A stretch of 64,000 nt of DNA from Flavobacteriales bacterium (GTDB taxonomy: Bacteria > Bacteroidota > Bacteroidia > UBA10329): contig JACJZQ010000015.1 in the NCBI GenBank assembly GCA_020635495.1, forward strand, positions 36,091-100,090. Direction: 5' to 3'. Below the pieces are notes generated by a model. The model had not been told where the DNA came from. It searched no databases and saw only the letters and a list, made by a program, of their open reading frames with translations. Below, in pieces: positions 44,802 through 52,935 of this stretch (the stretch's first letter is position 1; the number at the start of each line of letters is the position of its first letter). The translations under genes and the position numbers were made by a program.

Positions 44802-46382
44802 CTAGTCTTCGGGGTCAACAAAGGTCAACTCCAATGCTGCTGATCCTGAAAGATCGGATCTTAACTCTATCTGATGTGTTTGTTCTCCATCAGAAACGGT
44901 CATAGTTACCGTATTCGGAGGTAATGTTCCTAGGTTGTGGGCATGTAAATAGACATACACTCTCTTGTAAGCCGAAGCGTCAAAAGTCACGGTTTTCTTG
45001 ACATCAGTAATACTGTATTCCTTTACAATACACTCGTCACCAACATAAATAGAAACGATATCTCCATCAATTACCTGCGCATCCCATATCTCGAAAGTGA
45101 GCTTATTACCAGTAAGTTCTAACTTATGCTCATGCCTGATGGGCTTAACCCTCCTGTTCTCCTTACGCTCTGGCACTTCACTTACAATGCTTCTATAAGG
45201 AGCTTTGGGTGTTGGCTGATATGTCTCAACTTTCTCTGGCTCCTTTAATTGAACCTCAACTTCAATGGAGTTTCTATGCTCAACCTTTACCTGCGGAACG
45301 TCTTCAATTGGCTCAACATATTGCACAATCTCCACTTCAGGTTCAACAACCTGTTCGTTTTCTGGCTGTTTCTTAGCGCTCTTTTTCTTCTTGGTTTCAT
45401 CCTCCACCTCAGGAACAATTTGCCAGAGCTTAATGCTCTTATCCAAACTTCCTGACAATAGGTAATTGGGACCGCTTTCAACATCAAATGCCAGTATGGT
45501 CCCTTGTTCTGCACCTTGATCCAAAACGCGTTGCTTATTATCAAGATCCCAAACATTGAACCGCGATGCGTGATCTCCGGTAACCACATATTTCTGATCT
45601 TCCGTAAATGCCAGATTGCTGAATTTTCTACCTCCAGTGCCCGATCTGAAACTTGTAATGAGGTAGAATGTGGAAGGGTCTCGGACATCTACCCTTGAAT
45701 TATTGCACCAAGTTAGAAGTCGCTTACCATCTTCGCTGAATTCCAAGGCATTAACCTGACATGATCCGGTATTGTATTCCCTAACAATCTCTCCAGATTT
45801 CAGATTCATTGCCATCAGGTAAGCTCCGGCAGCAAATATGATCTCAGAACCATCAGGACTAACAATGCCACACTGTATGGCCTCCTTATCATCTGAGTAG
45901 ATCACCTCCGGATTTTCCTTGGACCTGAATGCGAGTGTGCAGAGATTTCTATTTGTCCCTCCGAAATAGACCTTTCCGGACTTTTCAGAATAGATGGCAA
46001 AATTTATCTTATTAACGGGACTATTTGAAGCCGTTGGACTTATGATCTGCTGAAGACAGTAGCCCGATTCTGCGTCCCATACCTTTACTTGTCCATCTTC
46101 TCCGGCAGAGACCAGATACTTTCCATCCAGTGAGTAGCGCACATCTGAAATGGAGCCGTAATGTCCTTCGAGTTTCTTTACTCCTTGTTCGCCATCGATA
46201 TTCCAAATGAAGAGTTCTCCTCTGGTACCACCACTGGCAAAATGGCTGCCATCAGGAGAAAACACCACTTTTCTGACACCGTGAGAATGGCCGCTGAATG
46301 TTCTGATATGTTCCAATTTCAGATTCTGACCGAACCCGGAAAAGGAGAAACATAGAAGCAGAATGAAGAAAGACCTATTCAT
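44802..46382 (-). CDS. Secreted WD40-repeat protein with C-terminal beta-domain
   Basis: 526 residues from the ATG at 46382, chosen for the signal peptide MNRSFFILLLCFSFSGFGQ. At least five WD40 units are visible in the first ~330 residues (e.g. VRKVVFSPDGSHFASGG, GELFIWNI, DVRYSLDGKYLVSAGEDG, LSGSLDKSIKLWQI), forming a propeller. Then a low-complexity Lys/Glu/Pro/Val linker and a ~100-residue C-terminal beta domain (FEIWDAQVIDGDIVSIYVG ... YVYLHAHNLGTLPPNTVTM) that recurs in Bacteroidota WD40 and caspase-like proteins. Periplasmic or surface protein-binding scaffold; partner unknown. Confidence 0.88.
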   Translation of the reverse strand: MNRSFFILLLCFSFSGFGQNLKLEHIRTFSGHSHGVRKVVFSPDGSHFASGGTRGELFIWNIDGEQGVKKLEGHYGSISDVRYSLDGKYLVSAGEDGQVKVWDAESGYCLQQIISPTASNSPVNKINFAIYSEKSGKVYFGGTNRNLCTLAFRSKENPEVIYSDDKEAIQCGIVSPDGSEIIFAAGAYLMAMNLKSGEIVREYNTGSCQVNALEFSEDGKRLLTWCNNSRVDVRDPSTFYLITSFRSGTGGRKFSNLAFTEDQKYVVTGDHASRFNVWDLDNKQRVLDQGAEQGTILAFDVESGPNYLLSGSLDKSIKLWQIVPEVEDETKKKKSAKKQPENEQVVEPEVEIVQYVEPIEDVPQVKVEHRNSIEVEVQLKEPEKVETYQPTPKAPYRSIVSEVPERKENRRVKPIRHEHKLELTGNKLTFEIWDAQVIDGDIVSIYVGDECIVKEYSITDVKKTVTFDASAYKRVYVYLHAHNLGTLPPNTVTMTVSDGEQTHQIELRSDLSGSAALELTFVDPED

Positions 46383-46543
46383 TTTTCTCGACCAACTCGT
46401 TCCATAGTTAGTCATTTTTATCCTTAATGCAAATATCAATTGCAACTGCACTTTCACTCTACAAGCCGTGTTGCACTTGCTTTAACCAAGGTTTCCTGCC
46501 TATCCTTCATTATGATCGATCTGAATATACACCTTTGCAAACC

Positions 46544-47377
46544 ATGTCAAAGGGCGTCATATTCATGCTTATCAGCACGTTTGCTTTCTCGCTGATGCAG
46601 TTATGCGTTAAGTACCTCAACCATCTTCCCACGCATGAATTGATACTTTTCCGAAGTCTCATTTCTCTAGTTCTCAGTTTAGCATTCCTCTTACCAAAGG
46701 GAATAAACCCATTAGGGAATAATCGCAAATTCCTTTTGCTGAGAGGCGTTTTCGGAGTAACGGCCTTGAGTTTGTTTTTCATAACCCTTCAGAAGATTCC
46801 TCTGGCAAGTGCCGTAACCATCCAATACCTCTCACCCATTTTCACGGCCATCATCGCGGTTTTTGTTTTGAGAGAACGAATGCGAAAAATGCAATGGCTA
46901 TTCTTTCTTTTGGCGTTTGCCGGAGTAGCACTCATGAAAGGTTTTGACGATCGTGTCTCGTTATTCTATCTAGGACTGGGAATACTTTCTGCCTTTTTTG
47001 CTGGTGCCGCTTACAACTGCATACGGTTGGTCAAAGACACCGATCACCCGCTGGTGGTGGTACTCTATTTCCCAATGGTGGCCACGCCCATAATGCTGTT
47101 TCTTAGTTACTATGAGTGGATTACTCCGATTGGCTGGGATTGGCTACTGATTCTGCTGCTCGGAATTTTCACGCAGATAGGACAAGTATTCATGACCAAG
47201 GCGCTGCAAGCAGAACCCGCAAACTTGGTGGCCAGCCTGAAGTATCTCGGTTCTATTTACGCGCTAGCTTATGGCTACTTCATTTTTGATGAAACCTATG
47301 GACTAATGAGCCTGCTTGGTATTGGACTCATTCTTTCTGGTGTTACATTGAACGTATTCACTAAACATCGAGCGTGA
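46544..47377 (+). CDS. EamA-family drug/metabolite transporter (DMT)
   Basis: 277 residues from the ATG at 46544 (MSKGVIFMLIST); a further in-frame ATG at 46427 would add a hydrophilic 39-residue start and overlap the divergent WD40 gene. Ten membrane segments, two EamA repeats (for example VKYLNHLPTHELILFRSLISL and AEPANLVASLKYLGSIYALAYGYFIFDE). Exports metabolites or amino acid-like compounds; the substrate is unknown. Ends at a bidirectional terminator. Confidence 0.88.
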   Translation: MSKGVIFMLISTFAFSLMQLCVKYLNHLPTHELILFRSLISLVLSLAFLLPKGINPLGNNRKFLLLRGVFGVTALSLFFITLQKIPLASAVTIQYLSPIFTAIIAVFVLRERMRKMQWLFFLLAFAGVALMKGFDDRVSLFYLGLGILSAFFAGAAYNCIRLVKDTDHPLVVVLYFPMVATPIMLFLSYYEWITPIGWDWLLILLLGIFTQIGQVFMTKALQAEPANLVASLKYLGSIYALAYGYFIFDETYGLMSLLGIGLILSGVTLNVFTKHRA

Positions 47378-47387
47378 ATAAAAAAAA

Positions 47388-47410
47388 GCCCGGATAATCC
47401 GAGCCTTTTT
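47388..47410. terminator. Terminator hairpin, distal copy (EamA gene / tRNA element)
   Basis: GCCCGGAT and ATCCGAGC pair with one A-C mismatch, flanked by a run of eight A on the left and five T on the right, so it can work in either direction: for the transporter gene on the plus strand and for the tRNA/GIY-YIG unit on the minus strand. A second copy lies at 47738-47766. Confidence 0.75.
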
Positions 47411-47438
47411 CGTGGCGAGAGGCAGAATTGAACTGCCG
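47388..47438. repeat. 51-bp direct repeat, distal copy (tRNA-Met 3' end plus terminator)
   Basis: Matches 47744-47794 at 50 of 51 positions; the one difference is G at 47414 against A at 47770. It contains the last 26 bases of the tRNA-Met (T arm and 3' acceptor strand) and its terminator. In this copy tRNA position 72 is C and would pair perfectly with G1, so it may be the original tRNA end displaced by the insertion. Confidence 0.9.
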
Positions 47439-47444
47439 TCCGCC

Positions 47445-47726
47445 TCAGGCGGATATAAATCCTATTGCAACCAATTCAGGTAGCACATGCGTCCTTATCC
47501 AACTGCGACCTTGACCTCCTTTCAATTGCTTTTCTCGATGCAACGCTTCTGTTTTGGAATCGAAATACTCTAAATGAATCATCTTCCACGGACGAAACCG
47601 TGTGGTGAAACCCTTTAATGACTTTTGATTATGCCAGTAAAAGCGTTCCAAAGAATTGGATGAAAACCCGATATACAGTCTGTCCGCAGATTCAGCGTAT
47701 AAAACGTAAACAGCAAATTCGTTCAT
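47445..47726 (-). CDS. Stand-alone GIY-YIG nuclease (URI type)
   Basis: 93 residues. FAVYVLYAES then RLYIGFSS form the GIY-YIG pair; SLERFYWHN supplies the Arg/His and EALHREKQLKG the metal-binding Glu. All key residues of the UvrC-intron endonuclease domain are present, with no additional domain. The start ATG is 43 bases downstream of the tRNA-Met 3' end, past the first terminator; the stop sits in the loop of a palindrome at the element's end. Likely acts as a homing-type nuclease for its own spread; chromosomal DNA target inferred to be the tRNA gene. Confidence 0.88.
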   Translation of the reverse strand: MNEFAVYVLYAESADRLYIGFSSNSLERFYWHNQKSLKGFTTRFRPWKMIHLEYFDSKTEALHREKQLKGGQGRSWIRTHVLPELVAIGFISA

Positions 47727-47737
47727 GCATCGAAACT

Positions 47738-47766
47738 AAAAAGGCCCGGATAATCCGAGCCTTTTT
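47738..47766 (-). terminator. tRNA-Met terminator (proximal copy)
   Basis: On the minus strand, directly after the tRNA 3' end: AAAAAGGCTCGGATTATCCGGGCC then TTTTTAG. The stem is GGCTCGGAT/ATCCGGGCC with one mismatch. Confidence 0.75.
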
Positions 47767-47794
47767 CGTAGCGAGAGGCAGAATTGAACTGCCG
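47744..47794. repeat. 51-bp direct repeat, tRNA-proximal copy
   Basis: Second copy of 47388-47438, offset 356 bases, one mismatch. It forms the present 3' end of the tRNA-Met gene and its terminator. Here position 72 of the tRNA is U, giving a G1-U72 wobble rather than the G-C of the distal copy. Confidence 0.9.
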
Positions 47795-47842
47795 ACCTCA
47801 GGGTTATGAATCCTGCGCTCTAACCATCTGAGCTACCTCGCC
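47769..47842 (-). tRNA. tRNA-Met (anticodon CAT), elongator-type
   Basis: 74 bases on the minus strand, from GGCGAGG to TCTCGCT plus discriminator A; no CCA encoded. D arm GCTC/GAGC, anticodon loop TTCATAA, T stem GGCAG/CTGCC with TTCAATT loop. Anticodon stem CAGGA/CCCTG has an A-C mismatch next to the loop. It lacks the initiator features (C1 mismatch, three G-C pairs in the anticodon stem), so elongator Met is most likely; a lysidine-modified tRNA-Ile2 is not excluded. Confidence 0.93.
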
Positions 47843-47975
47843 ATTTTTGCGGCTGCAAATATAGTATCTGTCATATTTAAACCAAGCCACTTAAAAAGAG
47901 AAAATGCATTGTCTCAATTAAAAATTTCTATCTTGCCATACAGGCTCGGAACTACACGTTATAAGCTTAAAGAAT

Positions 47976-48350
47976 ATGATCAAAGTTGAAGCCGAATACA
48001 CGGTAAATTCCTCTCCAGGAGTTCTTTTTAGCAGACTAAGCACCGCCAGCGGATTGGCAGAATGGTTTGCAGATGATGTTACCATTGATAAAGATGGATT
48101 GTACCACTTTACGTGGGATGGCGAAGAGGAAGTAGCCAAGCTTTTAAGCAAAAAGAACGGTGAGTATGTGAAATTTCACTGGGAACATTTGGACCCAAGC
48201 ACTTACTTGGAATTCAGACTCAAAAAAGACGCACTTACTGGAGACTTGGCATTGATAATCACTTATTTCGCTGAAGAGGATGAGGTTGAAGAAAGACGCC
48301 TTCTTTGGGACAACCAGATTGACGAATTGCTACACATTTTAGGTAGCTGA
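47976..48350 (+). CDS. START-like (SRPBCC/AHSA1-type) domain protein
   Basis: 124 residues, a single START-like domain: VEAEYTVNSSPGVLFSRLSTASGLAEWFADDV at the N-terminus and the closing helix RLLWDNQIDELLHILGS. The fold has a hydrophobic pocket for lipid-like ligands or protein contacts; function here unknown. Cytoplasmic, no signal. Lies 28 bases before the PAP2 gene. Confidence 0.87.
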   Translation: MIKVEAEYTVNSSPGVLFSRLSTASGLAEWFADDVTIDKDGLYHFTWDGEEEVAKLLSKKNGEYVKFHWEHLDPSTYLEFRLKKDALTGDLALIITYFAEEDEVEERRLLWDNQIDELLHILGS

Positions 48351-48362
48351 TATTCGAGGTCT

Positions 48363-48370
48363 TAATTTTG
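48363..48370 (+). promoter_or_regulatory. -7 box (TAATTTTG) before the PAP2 gene
   Basis: Exact match to TAnnTTTG, eight bases before the ATG at 48379. No convincing TTG at -33. Confidence 0.35.
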
Positions 48371-48378
48371 GCCTTGTA

Positions 48379-49044
48379 ATGTCTATCGAAAAAGCACTTA
48401 AAGACGCTAAACCCGTTGCCCTGCCATTTTTGGTGGGGCTTTCTGTTTACAGTTTGTTGGGTGCCTGCGTATTCTATTGGTTTGGAAAAGAGGATGCACA
48501 TCTGTTCCTCAACTCATACCACAATCCGTATTTGGATATTGCCTTCAAGTACATTACGCACATCGGTCATGGAATGGTCCCGATTGTTGTATTTCATCTT
48601 CTGCTCTTGGTAAGATATTCTTGGGCTTTAGGTTTTGGGGTGTCTAGCCTCTTCATGGGTTTTGTGGTGCAAACACTGAAGCGTTCGGTATTTGCAGGAG
48701 ACCACCGGCCGGCCATGTTCTTTCCAGAAGGTGGTTTACCTGTTATTGATGGTGTTGATCTGATGATGAACCACAGTTTTCCGTCAGGACACAGCGCAAC
48801 AGGGTTCTGCCTGTGTTTGATGTTGGCGTTTTTCGCCAGACAGAAATGGGCCACGTACTTTTTCATGGTTCTGGCACTACTTATTGCCTTTTCAAGAGTT
48901 TACATATCGCAGCATTTCATTCAAGATACAGTATTAGGATCCTGGATCGGTTTTATCCTCGCCATGCTTGGCTACATTTTCATTGTACATTATGCTGAGC
49001 AGAATCCAACCTCAAAGTTGAACAGAAGACTTTGGCCTTCATGA
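48379..49044 (+). CDS. PAP2-family membrane phosphatase
   Basis: 221 residues, about six membrane segments. The three PAP2 motifs are present: KRSVFAGDHRP (K-x-RP), FPSGHSATG (PSGH) and SRVYISQHFIQD (SR-x-H-x-D). Such enzymes remove phosphate from isoprenoid or lipid phosphates (undecaprenyl pyrophosphate, lipid A, phosphatidate). The stop overlaps the start of a GT39 gene by four bases (ATGA), suggesting it works with lipid-linked sugar transfer. Confidence 0.92.
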   Translation: MSIEKALKDAKPVALPFLVGLSVYSLLGACVFYWFGKEDAHLFLNSYHNPYLDIAFKYITHIGHGMVPIVVFHLLLLVRYSWALGFGVSSLFMGFVVQTLKRSVFAGDHRPAMFFPEGGLPVIDGVDLMMNHSFPSGHSATGFCLCLMLAFFARQKWATYFFMVLALLIAFSRVYISQHFIQDTVLGSWIGFILAMLGYIFIVHYAEQNPTSKLNRRLWPS

Positions 49045-50699
49045 GTTGGAATAGAACCTCCATTTCCATTCTGATCGCGGTAATTACCCTTGGACTGATT
49101 CTTCCGTTCATCGGAATGTCTCACCTTTTTGATTGGGACGAGGTGAACTTTGCCGAGGCCGCCCGCGAAATGTTGGTCACAGGAGAATTCACCTATGTGC
49201 AGATCAACTTCAAACCCTTTTGGGAAAAGCCCCCACTGTTCATTTGGATGCAGGCATTGAGTATGTCTGCTTTCGGTATTACCGAATTTGCAGCACGGTT
49301 TCCGAATGCCATCTGTGGCGCGTTGACATTGGTAATTCTCTTCAATATCGGTTCCAACCTGGTATCCAAAAAGTTCGGAATTCTATGGGTTCTTGTATTT
49401 GCAGGCTCCATGCTGCCACAATTCTATTTCAGGACAGGAATCATTGACCCGTGGTTCAACTTGTTCATCTTCACCGGAATTCATTTGATCATCAAATCGA
49501 CACGAAACCAAGCACTATCTAGACGTGAATTGATCCTTTCTGCTGTCGTTATCAGCTTAGCTGTTATGACCAAAGGCCCTACAGCTATCGGTCTTGTGGG
49601 AATTTGCTGTGCGGCTTACTTTCTGATCAATTTTCGGAAACATAACTGGAGACTTGGAGACCCATTTCTTTACACTTCTCTGGTCCTTATTCTTGGTTTC
49701 TCGTGGTTTCTATTGGAAATTCTTCGAGGGCACGCTTATGTTGTTTACGAGTTTATCGATTATCACGTACGTCTGTTCTCAAAAAGTGAAGCGGGTCATG
49801 GTCAACCATTCTTCTACCACCCTCTTGTGCTACTTGTAGGATGTTTCCCTATGTCGTTGTTCTTGATTTTCCGATGGTTCAACAAGATTGATGAGAAAGA
49901 AGAAGTAGCGCATTATGCCAAGTGGATGGCAATCCTCTTCTGGGTTGTGCTTGTTGTATTCTCCATCGTCAAGACCAAAATCGTTCACTACTCTTCGTTG
50001 ACCTATTTCCCCATGTCTTTTATGGCTGCACTGACCATTCATCATTTGATAGAGGGAAAATGGAAATTCAGACCCGTGCATCAGATTGCGCTGATGATGT
50101 TTATCGCGTTACTGGGATCGGCATTCACCCTTGCAGGAATGCTCGATACGTTAAAAGAACCACTACTGAATCTATTGAAGAATGACGCGTTGGCCTATGG
50201 CAATTTCAGTCAACACGTTCCCGACCTTTGGTTCGAACCCTTCATCGGGTTTTCCTTCATGGTATTCGGAATGGGCTCCGTGTTTCTGATCACGATAGGA
50301 CGTAGTGAAAAAGGAGTCTATGGATTGTTCGGAACAACTCTCATCACGGTTTGGCTACTGTCTGTTTTCATCGCTCCGAAAATTGATAAGTATACTCAAA
50401 CATCATTGTTCGATTTCTATCGCGAAAAAGGCTCAGCGGTTTACTTTCATCCATTAGCATACCGTAGCTATGCTCACCTTTTCTATCCAAAAAGACAGCA
50501 AATACCTCAAGAAGTGGATGATGAGTTGAAGTGGATGATTCTTGATAAAGTGGACAAACCTGTGTATTTCGTTTCCAGATTACAGGACCTAGAAACTACC
50601 ATGGGTTTTTTCCCTCAATTGAAGGAAATTGAGCGGAAAGGAGGCTACGTTATTCTTGAAAGAACTGATGAAGGTTATCCGTTCTTAGGCGAACGATAG
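49041..50699 (+). CDS. GT39-family membrane glycosyltransferase (ArnT-like)
   Basis: 552 residues from the ATG at 49041, which overlaps the PAP2 stop; a TTG three codons earlier is possible but unnecessary. About 11-12 membrane segments. The first loop carries the catalytic-type HLFDWDEVNFAEAAREML and later PFWEKPPLFIWMQ, as in ArnT/PMT-type enzymes that move a sugar from a polyprenyl phosphate. Acceptor may be lipid A or a protein. Convergent with the GT2 gene (25-base overlap). Confidence 0.9.
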   Translation: MSWNRTSISILIAVITLGLILPFIGMSHLFDWDEVNFAEAAREMLVTGEFTYVQINFKPFWEKPPLFIWMQALSMSAFGITEFAARFPNAICGALTLVILFNIGSNLVSKKFGILWVLVFAGSMLPQFYFRTGIIDPWFNLFIFTGIHLIIKSTRNQALSRRELILSAVVISLAVMTKGPTAIGLVGICCAAYFLINFRKHNWRLGDPFLYTSLVLILGFSWFLLEILRGHAYVVYEFIDYHVRLFSKSEAGHGQPFFYHPLVLLVGCFPMSLFLIFRWFNKIDEKEEVAHYAKWMAILFWVVLVVFSIVKTKIVHYSSLTYFPMSFMAALTIHHLIEGKWKFRPVHQIALMMFIALLGSAFTLAGMLDTLKEPLLNLLKNDALAYGNFSQHVPDLWFEPFIGFSFMVFGMGSVFLITIGRSEKGVYGLFGTTLITVWLLSVFIAPKIDKYTQTSLFDFYREKGSAVYFHPLAYRSYAHLFYPKRQQIPQEVDDELKWMILDKVDKPVYFVSRLQDLETTMGFFPQLKEIERKGGYVILERTDEGYPFLGER

Positions 50700-51430
50700 A
50701 TCTTCGATTTCACGATTCCCCACATGTGCAACCTGTGGCGCAAAGACGTGGCCAATACACCTAAACCATAAGTCACGCTTCTACTGAAATTGATGGAAGA
50801 CGCTTCCTCGAAATACTTTGTCGGACAAGTTACCTCGCCTATCTCAAACCCGGCCATGAAAATCTGACTGGCCATCTGATTATCGAACACGAAATCGTCA
50901 GAGCCAGCTTCAATGTCAATTGCTCTGATAACATCAGCAGAAAACGCACGATATCCAGTATGATATTCAGATAGTTTTTGGTTGATCAGAATGTTCTGAG
51001 TGAGCGTAAGAAAGCGGTTGGCTATGTATTTGTACATTGGCATTCCACCTTTCAAAGCTCCTTTACCAAGTATCCTTGAACCGAAAACCACTGGGTACAC
51101 ATCATTGGCAATCATGTAGCACATGGAGTGCACCAACTTAGGTGTGTACTGGTAATCCGGGTGAAGCATCACTACAATATCTCCCCCGATCTCCAATGCT
51201 TTGTTGTAGCAGCTTTTCTGGTTACCACCGTAGCCTCGGTTCTTTTCATGACGAATAATGTGCTTGATGCCAAGCGCTTTTCCAACTTCAACCGTGTTGT
51301 CTGGACTGGCGTCATCTACCAACACCACATCATCTACAATATCAAATGGAATTTCCTTGTAGGTCTGCTCCAGCGTTTCGGAGGCATTATAAGCCGGAAG
51401 CACCACTACTATTTTCTTGCCGTTGATCAT
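50675..51430 (-). CDS. GT2-family glycosyltransferase (polyprenyl-phosphate sugar synthase-like)
   Basis: 251 residues from the ATG at 51430 (MINGKKIVVVLPAYNA), chosen over a TTG three codons upstream. GT-A fold motifs VVLPAYNASETL, VVLVDDASPDNT, NRGYGGNQKSC and MLHPDYQY are present, followed by the DPM1-like SEYHTGYRAFSADV. It lacks C-terminal membrane segments. By family it makes a polyprenyl-phosphate-linked sugar that the neighbouring GT39 enzyme could use; this pairing is inference. Confidence 0.88.
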   Translation of the reverse strand: MINGKKIVVVLPAYNASETLEQTYKEIPFDIVDDVVLVDDASPDNTVEVGKALGIKHIIRHEKNRGYGGNQKSCYNKALEIGGDIVVMLHPDYQYTPKLVHSMCYMIANDVYPVVFGSRILGKGALKGGMPMYKYIANRFLTLTQNILINQKLSEYHTGYRAFSADVIRAIDIEAGSDDFVFDNQMASQIFMAGFEIGEVTCPTKYFEEASSINFSRSVTYGLGVLATSLRHRLHMWGIVKSKIYRSPKNG

Positions 51431-51436
51431 GGGCGG

Positions 51437-51444
51437 CAAAAGTA
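51437..51444 (-). promoter_or_regulatory. -7 box (TACTTTTG) for the GT2 gene
   Basis: Exact TAnnTTTG match on the minus strand, six bases before the ATG at 51430. Confidence 0.4.
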
Positions 51445-51481
51445 AGGTTTGACTCGTATAATATTCGGCATGGTGGCAACG

Positions 51482-51489
51482 TATATTTG
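51482..51489 (+). promoter_or_regulatory. -7 box (TATATTTG) for the LptF/G gene
   Basis: Exact TAnnTTTG match, 21 bases before the GTG at 51511. With the GT2 box this makes a compact divergent promoter region. Confidence 0.4.
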
Positions 51490-51510
51490 CCCAAACAAGC
51501 GGGTTAGAAA

Positions 51511-52935
51511 GTGAAGAAGCTGCATAAACTGGTCATAACGTCCTACATAGGTCCATTTGTTATGACCTTTTTCGTCTCGCTCTTCATCCTGCTCATGCAG
51601 TTCCTTTGGAAATACATTGACGATCTGGTTGGCAAGGGGCTCGAGTGGTCCATCATAGCTGAGTTAATGTTCTATGCATCTGCCAGCCTTGTATCTCTGG
51701 CACTACCGCTTTCCATTCTCATTTCGTCCATTATGACAATGGGTTCCATGGGCGAGCATTATGAATTGGTTGCACTCCGCTCAGCTGGCATTTCCATCAG
51801 ACGGGTCATGCATCCACTCATTATTTTCTCGTTGGTAACCAGTGTATTGGCATTCTATTTCTCGAACAATCTTTTGCCCATTGCCAATCTTAAAATGGGT
51901 ACACTTTTGTATGATATCAGGCACAAGAAACCCACGATGGACCTTAGGCCGGGTATCTTCTACAAGGGTATTGACAACTACGCTATCCGTGTTGGTTCTA
52001 AAGGTGAAGACGAAGTTTCGTTGTATGATGTGATGATCTATGATCACACTGAAAACCGTGGCAACACCAAGGTTATACTGGCCGATTCTGGCCGCATGGA
52101 GTTTGAAGGAAACCGTTATCTCATGCTTACGCTTTTCAGCGGAATGAGCTACGAGCAGCAGGAAAACCGTAGTCGGTCAGAGAAAACGTATCCACACATG
52201 CGGAGTACTTTTCAGAGGGAAGTGATTCGGTTCGACATGTCTGAATTCAGCATGAGACGAAGCAACGAAGACATCTTCAAAGACAATTATAAGATGCAAA
52301 GCCTCGGGCAATTGTCCAGAAACATTGACACGCTTCAGGTGAATCTCGAAACAAGAAAAGAGAACTTCTATTCCAACATCAAACGCAACTTCAAGGCCTT
52401 CAATTTGGATACAGTGGCCGTTGCCAAAAACGACCCCTATCAGAACGTTCTGGATGTATTTGAAAGAGAGCAACATTCTAGAATTGTGGAAGCATCACTG
52501 AACATGGCCCGCAGTACGCGTTCTTACACCATTTCTGCCAAGGACGATGTTAAAGCCAGAACCATCCGAATCAATAGATATTGGATCGAGGTACATCGCA
52601 AATTCACACTTTCCATTGCCTGCCTTATTCTCTTCTTTATCGGTGCGCCACTTGGCGCCATTATCCGCAAGGGCGGTCTAGGGCTGCCAACGGTCATTTC
52701 CATTGTTTTCTTTTTGATCTATTACCTGCTTTCCATCACTGGCGAGAAATTCGCGAAGGAAGGTATGTGGAGCGTGATAGAAGGAATGTGGTTGTCATCT
52801 ATCGTGCTGTTTCCGATCGGACTGTTCCTCACCTGGAAAGCGACCACCGATTCCAAGTTATTCGAGATCGATTCGTACCTCAAACCATTCAAGTGGGTAT
52901 TTTCCAAGCTGAACCCAAACTCACAGAGCAATTGA
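51511..52935 (+). CDS. LptF/LptG-family permease (YjgP/YjgQ)
   Basis: 474 residues from a GTG start. Inner-membrane part of the lipopolysaccharide export machine. N-terminal segments (LHKLVITSYIGPFVMTFFVSLFILLMQFLWKYIDD in outline), the coupling region MGEHYELVALRSAGISIRRV, a ~200-residue periplasmic jelly-roll domain, and the C-terminal segments with FFIGAPLGAIIRKGGLGLPT. Whether F or G cannot be told. Its stop overlaps the TTG start of the following glycosyltransferase. Confidence 0.93.
   Translation: MKKLHKLVITSYIGPFVMTFFVSLFILLMQFLWKYIDDLVGKGLEWSIIAELMFYASASLVSLALPLSILISSIMTMGSMGEHYELVALRSAGISIRRVMHPLIIFSLVTSVLAFYFSNNLLPIANLKMGTLLYDIRHKKPTMDLRPGIFYKGIDNYAIRVGSKGEDEVSLYDVMIYDHTENRGNTKVILADSGRMEFEGNRYLMLTLFSGMSYEQQENRSRSEKTYPHMRSTFQREVIRFDMSEFSMRRSNEDIFKDNYKMQSLGQLSRNIDTLQVNLETRKENFYSNIKRNFKAFNLDTVAVAKNDPYQNVLDVFEREQHSRIVEASLNMARSTRSYTISAKDDVKARTIRINRYWIEVHRKFTLSIACLILFFIGAPLGAIIRKGGLGLPTVISIVFFLIYYLLSITGEKFAKEGMWSVIEGMWLSSIVLFPIGLFLTWKATTDSKLFEIDSYLKPFKWVFSKLNPNSQSN

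Larger units (their letters stand above)
47439..47794 (-). mobile_element. Tiny GIY-YIG element (356 bp) inserted in the 3' end of tRNA-Met
   Basis: The unit between the two 51-bp repeats (one repeat plus insert = 356 bp) carries only the GIY-YIG gene. Its boundary at 47439 starts with the hairpin TCCGCC-TCA-GGCGGA (47439-47453), whose loop holds the gene's stop codon. The repeats start in the tRNA T arm, as in integration at tRNA 3' ends where the incoming copy restores the tRNA. No integrase is present, so the GIY-YIG nuclease itself is the likely mover. Inference from structure only. Confidence 0.65.

Noticed and set aside
52581..52931. Upstream extension of the first GT4 gene
   Set aside because: Open by chance inside the LptF/G gene; the GT family's normal N-terminus starts at the TTG at 52932.
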